From: FEN-1297 sp046705645
Lineage (GTDB): Bacteria; Bacteroidota; Ignavibacteria; Ignavibacteriales; Ignavibacteriaceae
Reading direction: 5' to 3'
Length of the DNA stretch: 12,852 bases
Assembly: GCA_046705645.1 (NCBI GenBank)
Contig: JBJKQE010000062.1
Span: 1 to 12,852 of the forward strand
Program-made: the position numbers and the translations under genes
The notes under the pieces: generated by a model
Databases searched by the model: none
What the model saw: the letters and a program-made list of their open reading frames with translations, nothing else
Told to the model about the DNA's origin: nothing
Part shown: positions 1 to 5,705 of the stretch, in pieces
Position numbering within the stretch: the stretch's first letter is position 1
How the letters are laid out: each line of letters begins with the position of its first letter

Positions 1-379
1 TCAAAGAATTTTTATTTATTGAGGGTACAATAATTTTTATAGAATTATTTACACCTTCCTCAGCAATTACAATATTATCTAACCCGGTGCCGGTAAAATC
101 TCCGGTAACAGCATCAACTCTTTTCTGTCCGGATATTGCCGTATTTGTATCACTTGCTACAGACGTTGAAACCATAAAACTCGCGCCGTTGTTGCTTCCA
201 TACCTGTATGTTTGATGTTTTAAAGGTACATTTCCGCCGCCATGCCAAACAAGTGAAAGTTCGTCAGAACTGCCGAGTTTATGATGGCCAAAGAATGGAT
301 CCTGGGGAGTTTGAGTCTGACTAAATAAATTGAATGCGAGAAAAAAGAATGCTGCTAAACAGTATAATACTTTTTTCAT
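1..379 (-). CDS. Secreted protein with FG-GAP/VCBS-like segment, 3' end outside window
   Basis: The gene starts at the ATG read from 379 down to 377, with the Shine-Dalgarno-like AGAGGA a few bases upstream, and stays open to base 1, so about 126 N-terminal residues are visible. It begins with a typical signal peptide: MKK, then a hydrophobic run of about 15 residues rich in L, F and A, ending near FSQ. The mature part starts QTQTPQDPFFGHHKLGSS. Around residues 87-106 it reads VDAVTGDFTGTGLDNIVIAE, which matches the D-F-x-G-x-G-x-D-x-I/L-x-V-A pattern of FG-GAP/VCBS beta-propeller repeats. Such proteins are usually large and exported, and in this lineage they often end in a T9SS sorting domain, but that end is not visible here. 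The export signal is well supported. The propeller assignment is moderate because only one repeat can be seen. No substrate can be assigned. Confidence 0.75.
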   Translation of the reverse strand, partial: MKKVLYCLAAFFFLAFNLFSQTQTPQDPFFGHHKLGSSDELSLVWHGGGNVPLKHQTYRYGSNNGASFMVSTSVASDTNTAISGQKRVDAVTGDFTGTGLDNIVIAEEGVNNSIKIIVPSINKNSL

Positions 380-619
380 GATTTCCTCTGTATTATTTTT
401 TGATATTATTTATTAATCCGCTTAATGTGAGTTTTAAAAGATAACCGGTCCCATAGCCTTAGTGAGTGTATCCGCAAATCCATAATAATAATAAAACATT
501 TCAATAGATATTATTTTTTACCTAAAGCAGTTTTAATGTGATACAGCACCTAGCCAAATTTTATTTGCTGTTAACAATTAAAATTGATTATTTCAAAGAC
601 ACAAGAATTATTCATATAA

Positions 620-659
620 CATTAAAATTATTCTTTTTCCATTAAAATTATTTTTCTTT
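620..659. repeat. Two-copy imperfect 20-bp tandem repeat
   Basis: Two adjacent 20-base units both begin with cattaaaattatt and differ at about three positions in the T-rich tail. A related attaaaattgatt sequence lies shortly before them, near 578. In such an AT-rich spacer this may be simple slippage. No function is visible. Confidence 0.5.
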
Positions 660-827
660 ATTATTAAACGCAGTATTTGTGAGTAAAAGTGATAATGAGA
701 TATGAATTTTGGAGAAAAAAATTTAGATAATATCAATTTTTTTAGTTTTGAAAACCCCCTTATCATCTATTTGCTAATTTGAGAGTGGGAACAGTAATTA
801 TAATTTTTAATCAAAGATATTATAATT

Positions 828-841
828 AAGCAATCTTGCTT
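828..841 (-). terminator. Weak hairpin just after the M6-like protease stop
   Basis: The sequence aagcaatcttgctt forms a 5-6 bp stem with a tiny loop, six bases beyond the stop codon of the protease gene on its strand. It is followed by an A/T-rich tail but no clean run of T. The position suits a weak intrinsic terminator. The stem is short, so the call is tentative. Confidence 0.3.
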
Positions 842-846
842 TACAC

Positions 847-2691
847 TTATTTCCCAATATAATTAACAGTTGCGTACTCCGAAAGAACTGATTCTTTATT
901 TGCAGAATCAACAGTAGAAATTTTGTAAAATATATTTTGAGAAATATTTTTATATGAAATTTTTGTATCCGTCCATTTGGTTTGAGAGGCGGGAATTGTA
1001 ATTGTATAATCAAATTTATTTGGTACTTTTCCGGTTGTTTCGGATTTATATATTTTATAGGCGGATAAATTAGGTTCAGTATTTGCCGACCATGTTAATA
1101 CAACATGATTCAATGAATTTATTGATGCTTTCAAATTTTCCGGCTTGGCAGGTGAAACGTTTGTTAAAGTACCAATAGTGATATACTGCTGCACCTGTAA
1201 TTCATTGTTTTTAGATATAACCTGTAAAGAAACATTATTCAGAGGAGGATTACTCCAAGGACTAAAAACATCAACATAACCGGGATTCATAGCATTCATT
1301 CCATTGCCTTTAAATAAGAGTTTAAAATAATCGGAGTCGTTTTTCGTATAAGCCTGAATAAAGCTTGATTTCTTTAAATAAGAATTAGGTTCGGTATAAA
1401 TAATATTTTGAGAATCAAAATATCCTTTAGATGGATCTTGTAGTCCTTTACGAAATACCGGAACATTAACACCTGTTCCAGGAAAAATTGCATTATGATC
1501 AAATTGCCAATCTGCTTTGCCTTCAACATTGTAAAACGTAATATCCCAGTTTATATTTCCGCTTTGATAAAGGACATAAATTCCCCTTCCGCCTGACGTC
1601 TGATCGATATTGTCAAGACTTGAGATTCTCTGATGATTTTCCAGATAATAATATTGCTGCGGATATGTATTTGGAATTGCAATTCTTAAAGCATCCCCGG
1701 TAGTCAGGTAATCGCGTAATGTAATTGGTTCTTTAGGATTATAATCGAACTCTTTTATTTTTATCCATCCAAGCCTGTTGCGTTCAAATGAATTTACTAC
1801 CTGGCACCTGGAGCTGTAGCCGGCCATAATTCCCCAAACTCCTGTTTGAATATGAAAAGAATTATTTCCGAGAAGATAATGTCCGAATTCATGAATTGTA
1901 TATTCTTGAACTAGAGCATGTCCGTTATATCCTCTTGCTATTGTAAGACCCGACCCGCAGTTGTATTTTTCAGGATATCCGAACTGTACGTGCTTCGCTC
2001 CATCATCAACATCAAAAGAATTCTTATTATAATCTCCTCCTAGCGATGCCTCTCCCGAATAATTAAAATCGTTATCAAAAGTATAAGTTGATAAAGAAAC
2101 ATCATGATAAATGTTTCTCCAAATTACACAAATCATATCAATAATTCCGTCCGGAGTATTGACATTATTATATTGGCCAATTCGCCGCCAATTATCAAAA
2201 GGTGCAAAGCTTACCGATTTGTTCAGCTTTTGAATTACTTCTCTATTAATAAAAGCTTTACCTTTTTTATTTTCACTATACCATTCGCGTGTATGAGGAG
2301 CAATTATTGAATAACAGTTTCCTATTACTATTAAAGAATCAAGCGACATTGCCCTGAAGTACTGCGTTATATTGCCAGTATTCGACATCTCTGTTGTTGT
2401 AGAATCAACGAAACTGTGAATATAAATTGGGGCATTCCCTTTCGGCCATTCACTATTCAAAGTATCCCAGCCGTCATCCGGAAATTGGGCAAAGATTATA
2501 AGCATACGTAGATAACTATTGGAAGTTTTTGAAGTAATATATCTTCCCCCAACTTGATCTGTATTATGAACTGAGTTAATTTGCTTATTGATTTTGCTTT
2601 CGGATCCGTCTTTAAAAACTGTAAATGAATTTTTACTAAAACTAAATAATAAAAATGCTATGGCAATGATTGTTATTAAGGATGTTTTCAT
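847..2691 (-). CDS. Secreted M6-like zinc metalloprotease with C-terminal fibronectin type III domain
   Basis: A 614-residue exported protease. Residues 1-20 form a signal peptide (MKTS followed by a hydrophobic stretch). The segment YLRMLIIFAQFPDDGWD near 60-76 resembles the first strand of the M6 (immune inhibitor A-like) catalytic domain. The zinc motif HEFGHYLLG is at 267-275, with H267 and H271 as ligands and E268 as the catalytic base. It is followed by WGIMAGYSS (286-294), which looks like the Met-turn region, and by SFERNRLGW (301-309), also common in M6-like proteins. Residues of about 512-610 form one fibronectin type III domain (PENLKA...VLTWSAN...LSAYKIYKS). The protein ends right after this domain, with no NYPNPFNP sorting domain, unlike the two T9SS cargo proteins further along the window. 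It probably hydrolyses proteins outside the cell or in the periplasm. No good Shine-Dalgarno precedes the ATG. The gene is divergent from the membrane protein gene at 3358. Confidence 0.85.
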   Translation of the reverse strand: MKTSLITIIAIAFLLFSFSKNSFTVFKDGSESKINKQINSVHNTDQVGGRYITSKTSNSYLRMLIIFAQFPDDGWDTLNSEWPKGNAPIYIHSFVDSTTTEMSNTGNITQYFRAMSLDSLIVIGNCYSIIAPHTREWYSENKKGKAFINREVIQKLNKSVSFAPFDNWRRIGQYNNVNTPDGIIDMICVIWRNIYHDVSLSTYTFDNDFNYSGEASLGGDYNKNSFDVDDGAKHVQFGYPEKYNCGSGLTIARGYNGHALVQEYTIHEFGHYLLGNNSFHIQTGVWGIMAGYSSRCQVVNSFERNRLGWIKIKEFDYNPKEPITLRDYLTTGDALRIAIPNTYPQQYYYLENHQRISSLDNIDQTSGGRGIYVLYQSGNINWDITFYNVEGKADWQFDHNAIFPGTGVNVPVFRKGLQDPSKGYFDSQNIIYTEPNSYLKKSSFIQAYTKNDSDYFKLLFKGNGMNAMNPGYVDVFSPWSNPPLNNVSLQVISKNNELQVQQYITIGTLTNVSPAKPENLKASINSLNHVVLTWSANTEPNLSAYKIYKSETTGKVPNKFDYTITIPASQTKWTDTKISYKNISQNIFYKISTVDSANKESVLSEYATVNYIGK

Positions 2692-3357
2692 ACAACGCTG
2701 TCTTCTACTATTATTATTTTATTAAACTTATGATATAATTAATAAAAATAAATATTAAGAGTTAAAGTATAATAAATTAAAAAAAATAAACAATGTTAGA
2801 GATAACTTGATTTATTAACTAAATTGAGACTTTTATAAAAAATTTATACAAGAAATAAATAATATAACCTTCTGGATGAATTAAAAATGCAATTATGAAA
2901 ACTGTTATCCGTCAACCAACTGACAGTTTTTAATTATTGTATTAAGGTTTAATTAACCCACGAATTAATGGCAAACTTAGAGTTTATTAATTTTTTTTTA
3001 CGGTTTATAATCTAAATTACACGACTATTAGCAAATATTTTAAATACTAAAGCCTTTACAGTAATCAGGGGAAATAATTTAATACTGTTTGATTTAAACA
3101 TTACAACCTATCATTTTAATTTCAATTTGTTCGCATCTCATTCCTTTTAGCTTCAGTTTCATAACCGACACATTTTTAAATATTTCATTTAAATGTTAAG
3201 AATATTACTTTTCTTTTATGTTTCCTCAAAAATTAGAATCAAAATCATCATATTTATAAATGTCATTTATCACATTTTGATTTTGCAGCAGGATTTTTAA
3301 AAATGTATATTAAAAAATTGAAAAAGTATTTCTAAAAAAAACCAAAGAGTACAATTT
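2692..3357. other. Long AT-rich divergent intergenic region
   Basis: A 666-base spacer lies between the divergent starts of the M6-like protease gene and the membrane protein gene, so it must carry the promoters of both. I found no convincing coding frame, tRNA or insertion sequence end. The clearest structure is a terminator-like hairpin at 2898-2931, described separately. A weaker 6-bp inverted repeat (acagta at 3058-3063, tactgt at 3083-3088) surrounds a GGGG in otherwise AT-rich sequence. I could not place a Bacteroidota-type promoter (TTG ... TAnnTTTG) with confidence. Confidence 0.65.
2898..2931 (+). terminator. Terminator-like hairpin with T-run, no gene upstream
   Basis: aaaactgt at 2898-2905 pairs perfectly with acagtttt at 2923-2930. 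One G-T and one A-T pair extend the stem inward to 10 bp, around a 13-base loop. The right arm runs into TTTTT (2927-2931) on the plus strand, as in an intrinsic terminator. No recognised gene is read toward it: the neighbouring genes diverge from this spacer. It may end a short unannotated RNA or act as an attenuator, or it may be chance in AT-rich DNA. Confidence 0.45.
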
Positions 3358-3915
3358 ATGCAATTCTATTTTGTAATTTTGTTTTTACATATATCAAGTG
3401 CGCTTGCATTATTTATGGGAATGGCTATTGCATGGGTTGGAATCGCCAGACTTCAGTTAGCAGTAAATAAAGATCAAATTGATGAATGGATTAAGGTCCT
3501 TTCATCACTTAAAGCGATATTTATTAGTTCCGGTATTTTATTGCTTCTGACGGGTGCTTATATGGCTTCAACCAAATGGGGCTGGACTCCCTGGATTATT
3601 GTTTCATTTCTTCTCTGGCTTTACCTGGTTTTACACAGCTCACTGGTCCTAGGTAAAAGAATTAGAGAACAAAGGAATTATTTAACTTCAAACACAGGAA
3701 AGAGTTATGATGAATTACGTGGGTTTATGAATAAACTTAAATTAATAAATCATCTTCAGTCGGAACTTGCCGTGGGACTGGGTACGGTTTTTATAATGAC
3801 GGTAAAACCAAATTTAGTTGGCTCTATTTGTGTCGTAATAGTAGCTATTATCTTAGGGACAGTTCCACTTTTATCTAAAAAGAAACCTATTGAATCTAAA
3901 TTAGATAAAGCTTAG
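3358..3915 (+). CDS. Small multi-pass inner-membrane protein, DUF2269/CopD-like
   Basis: A 185-residue integral membrane protein. Hydrophobic segments lie at about 3-30, 50-69, 78-98, 136-149 and 153-172, giving four or five membrane spans. A polar, charged stretch at about 99-132 (GKRIREQRNYL to KLINH) separates spans three and four. The layout, the early LHISSALALFMGMA and the late FIMTVKP (145-151) resemble DUF2269-type and copper-resistance-D-like membrane proteins. Histidines 11, 93 and 132 lie in or next to spans and could bind a metal or heme, but this is inference. The lysine-rich C-terminus (KKKPIESKLDKA) is probably cytoplasmic. The ATG has only a weak AAAGAG upstream. No neighbour suggests an operon: the next gene is convergent. 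The membrane location is firm. The family is a recollection of sequence style, and the function is unknown. Confidence 0.7.
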   Translation: MQFYFVILFLHISSALALFMGMAIAWVGIARLQLAVNKDQIDEWIKVLSSLKAIFISSGILLLLTGAYMASTKWGWTPWIIVSFLLWLYLVLHSSLVLGKRIREQRNYLTSNTGKSYDELRGFMNKLKLINHLQSELAVGLGTVFIMTVKPNLVGSICVVIVAIILGTVPLLSKKKPIESKLDKA

Positions 3916-3949
3916 TTATAAAATAATTTGTAAGACTAATTTATCGTTG

Positions 3950-3986
3950 TAGACACTTTTAATTAATTTCAAAAGTCCGAAGTCTA
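3950..3986. terminator. Hairpin between convergent genes, possible terminator
   Basis: actttt (3955-3960) pairs with aaaagt (3971-3976). An outer stem, tagac (3950-3954) with gtcta (3982-3986), extends it across a 5-base one-sided bulge (ccgaa). It sits 35 bases after the stop of the membrane protein gene, in the spacer facing the convergent gene that ends at 4100. No clean T-run follows on either strand, so the terminator role is uncertain. Confidence 0.3.
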
Positions 3987-4099
3987 AATATTGCGTATTA
4001 AATTAATCAATCCACCGAACGTTATAAAAAGTATTTTCCTTGTACTTGCATAATGCAGATGGATTAATCAATAAAGGAGACAGTGAGAAAGTTACAATC

Positions 4100-4495
4100 C
4101 TAATTTTTCGATTCGGAAGATTTGAAGTTATTTATTATCTTTTTAATGATAGTATTAAAATTAGTATTTGTGTTCGGTTTGATATTATTATTGGCCAGTT
4201 TTTCCAGATCAATCCCCTTTCCCACTTGCTTAACCGGTCGAGAAGCATAAATATTTTTTGCAAATTCTATTTTATCAGTTAGCGTGTTAAAAGAAAGTGA
4301 AATGCTGTCGCCGCTGTCTCTATGGATTATTTTTAGAATATTATCTTCGTCTATATCTTCAATATCCCATTTACTTGAAAATATTGTATAATTGACTGCA
4401 GCTTTTGCTAAAGGCATTCCATAAAAAGGGTCTTCATAAATCTTATTTGAATATTGACCAATTGATATCTCTTTTTTACAATTTACTTCCATCAT
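4100..4495 (-). CDS. Small soluble hypothetical protein
   Basis: I do not recognise this protein of about 131 residues. It has no signal peptide or membrane span. The N-terminal half contains YEDPFYGMPLAKAAVNYT, then an acidic patch (WDIEDIDEDN) and alternating hydrophobic and polar residues suggesting beta-strands. The C-terminal third is rich in Asn and Lys (NNNIKPNTNTNF, KKIINNFKSSESKN) and looks partly disordered. The frame also runs up to a GTG at 4507, but that codon falls inside the strong Shine-Dalgarno GAGGTGG (4510-4504). The ATG at 4495 lies 8 bases after that sequence and is the better start. The ATGs at 4501 and 4492 are alternatives. The good ribosome-binding site supports a real gene even though a plus-strand frame of 80 residues overlaps its 3' part. 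It is convergent with the membrane protein gene and divergent from the exonuclease gene. Confidence 0.6.
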   Translation of the reverse strand: MMEVNCKKEISIGQYSNKIYEDPFYGMPLAKAAVNYTIFSSKWDIEDIDEDNILKIIHRDSGDSISLSFNTLTDKIEFAKNIYASRPVKQVGKGIDLEKLANNNIKPNTNTNFNTIIKKIINNFKSSESKN

Positions 4496-4503
4496 TGACA
4501 TAA

Positions 4504-4510
4504 CCACCTC
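4504..4510 (-). promoter_or_regulatory. Ribosome binding site deciding the start at 4495
   Basis: GAGGTGG on the minus strand, 8 bases before the ATG at 4495. It covers the GTG that would otherwise be the longest start and so argues against it. Confidence 0.6.
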
Positions 4511-4850
4511 GATTATTTAATCAAATTAAATTCAAATGAATAAGTGCAATACTAATGCCAAAGTATTCCAAACCAAATTAAGAGATTTTGAAATAATTTA
4601 AAGTCTATTGAATGCCTAAGATTTAAAATTAAAATTGAGATTTGTATGAAATTGGTACATGTTTTTACATAGCTTTATTTTTTGAAGAATAAATTTCTCA
4701 AATGATTGGAACCGCATATCCTATTAATGATTCTTTTTTGATTTACTTTCGACTTCAACTTTATTCATTTATTTTTGCTAATTTATTGCGCTATTTTAAT
4801 GAGAGAATTATGCATAAACTCAACTTTTACAATAATTAAATAATATTATA
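4511..4850. other. AT-rich divergent intergenic region
   Basis: A 340-base spacer between the divergent small hypothetical gene and the exonuclease gene. It should contain both promoters, but I could not fix a convincing promoter motif. I see no coding frame, clear hairpin or repeat in it. Confidence 0.6.
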
Positions 4851-5603
4851 ATGCCATTATATTTAAAGCGCCCTTTAGTTTTTTTTGATCTTGAAACTAC
4901 CGGTATCGATATTGCCGCTGATAAAATAGTTCAAATAAGCCTTTTAAAACTTTTCCATGACAATAATGAACAGGTATTGACATTATTGATTAATCCCGGA
5001 ATGCATATACCTGCGGAAGCTTCTGCGGTACATGGTATTACCGATGATGATGTTCGCAATCAACCTAATTTTCAGACCCTTTCGAATAAAATTTATGCTT
5101 TCCTTGAAGGCTGTGATATTTGCGGTTTTAATATTCACAGTTTTGATTTACCTCTGTTGAGAATGGAATTCAGCAGGTTAGGCATTATTTATCCGGCTAA
5201 TGATATTTCAATAATCGATGCAATGGTAATATTCAAAAAAAAAGAACGCCGCGACTTAACTGCCGCCTACCGTTTTTATTGTAATCAAGAATTAAAAGGT
5301 GCACATGATGCTGAAAATGATATCAGAGCAACTAAAGAAGTATTGCTCGCTCAGGTTGAAAGATATAATGATATCGGCCGTGATGTAAAAGCACTGGCTG
5401 ATTTCTCAAAATTTAGTTCAAATCGATTTGCAGATATTACCGGGAAGCTAATTTACAATGGAAATAATGAACTCTTATTCAATTTCGGAAAACACCGTTT
5501 TCAAAAAGTTCTCGACAATAAAGATTACGCTAATTGGGTATTAAATTCAGATTTCCCCGAAGATACCAAAACTCTCATCCGCGAGGTATTAACACATCAT
5601 TAA
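4851..5603 (+). CDS. DEDDh-family 3'-5' exonuclease with ExoX-like C-terminal domain
   Basis: A 250-residue cytoplasmic nuclease related to DnaQ/PolIII epsilon and exonuclease X. Such enzymes remove nucleotides from DNA 3' ends using two metal ions. All DEDDh residues are visible: D13 and E15 in FFDLETTGID (Exo I); D99 in GFNIHSFDLPLL (Exo II); H152 and D157 in AHDAENDIRA (Exo III). HGITDDDV (61-68) is the usual companion motif of this family. The C-terminal part (about 198-247) carries LLFNFGKHRFQKVLD and WVLNSDFPEDTK, which matches the small ExoX-like C-terminal domain common in Bacteroidota exonucleases. It is a stand-alone enzyme, since no polymerase domain follows. The ATG has no obvious Shine-Dalgarno, but the conserved strand begins within ten residues of it, so the start is sound. 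It has its own transcription unit. The substrate (repair or RNA processing) is not decided by the sequence. Confidence 0.9.
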   Translation: MPLYLKRPLVFFDLETTGIDIAADKIVQISLLKLFHDNNEQVLTLLINPGMHIPAEASAVHGITDDDVRNQPNFQTLSNKIYAFLEGCDICGFNIHSFDLPLLRMEFSRLGIIYPANDISIIDAMVIFKKKERRDLTAAYRFYCNQELKGAHDAENDIRATKEVLLAQVERYNDIGRDVKALADFSKFSSNRFADITGKLIYNGNNELLFNFGKHRFQKVLDNKDYANWVLNSDFPEDTKTLIREVLTHH

Positions 5604-5628
5604 TTCCATCTCAAAATATTTATGAATT

Positions 5629-5661
5629 AATGCTAAATGATAATCGAACTATTTTGGCATT
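5629..5661. terminator. Candidate bidirectional terminator between convergent genes
   Basis: aatgctaaa (5629-5637) pairs with tttggcatt (5653-5661) through 9 pairs including one G-T, around a 15-base loop. It lies 25 bases after the exonuclease stop and 44 bases beyond the stop of the convergent C39-like gene. Neither side has a strong T-run, so efficiency is doubtful. Confidence 0.35.
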
Positions 5662-5705
5662 CTATTATACCTAAATCTCTTTGGATGTTATAATTTTGTT
5701 TTATT

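Larger units (their letters stand above)
380..846. other. AT-rich intergenic region between two minus-strand genes
   Basis: This 467-base stretch lies between the stop of the M6-like protease gene and the start of the partial gene at 379. I see no convincing coding frame and no leftover of a 'NYPNPFNP' sorting domain. Most of it is A/T. A more GC-rich patch at about 416-475 would lie in the leader of the partial gene. It contains two related motifs on the plus strand, cttaatgtgagt at 421-432 and cttagtgagt at 458-467, each next to an atccgc hexamer (416-421 and 470-475). They could be protein-binding sites or chance. The other items are a short tandem repeat (620-659) and a small hairpin after the protease stop. 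Confidence 0.7.

Noticed and set aside
807..1013. 68-codon minus-strand frame overlapping the 3' end of the M6-like protease gene
   Set aside because: It overlaps the fibronectin domain in another frame, is dominated by I, L, K and F as expected from AT-rich DNA, and does not encode a sorting domain.
3058..3088. Six-base inverted repeat acagta/tactgt around a GGGG
   Set aside because: The stem is short, the loop is 19 bases and there is no T-run. Such repeats are expected by chance in AT-rich spacers.
4040..4282. Plus-strand frame of 80 codons opposite the small hypothetical gene
   Set aside because: It has poor coding character and lacks a Shine-Dalgarno, while the opposite minus-strand frame is longer and has a strong GAGGTGG at the right distance.
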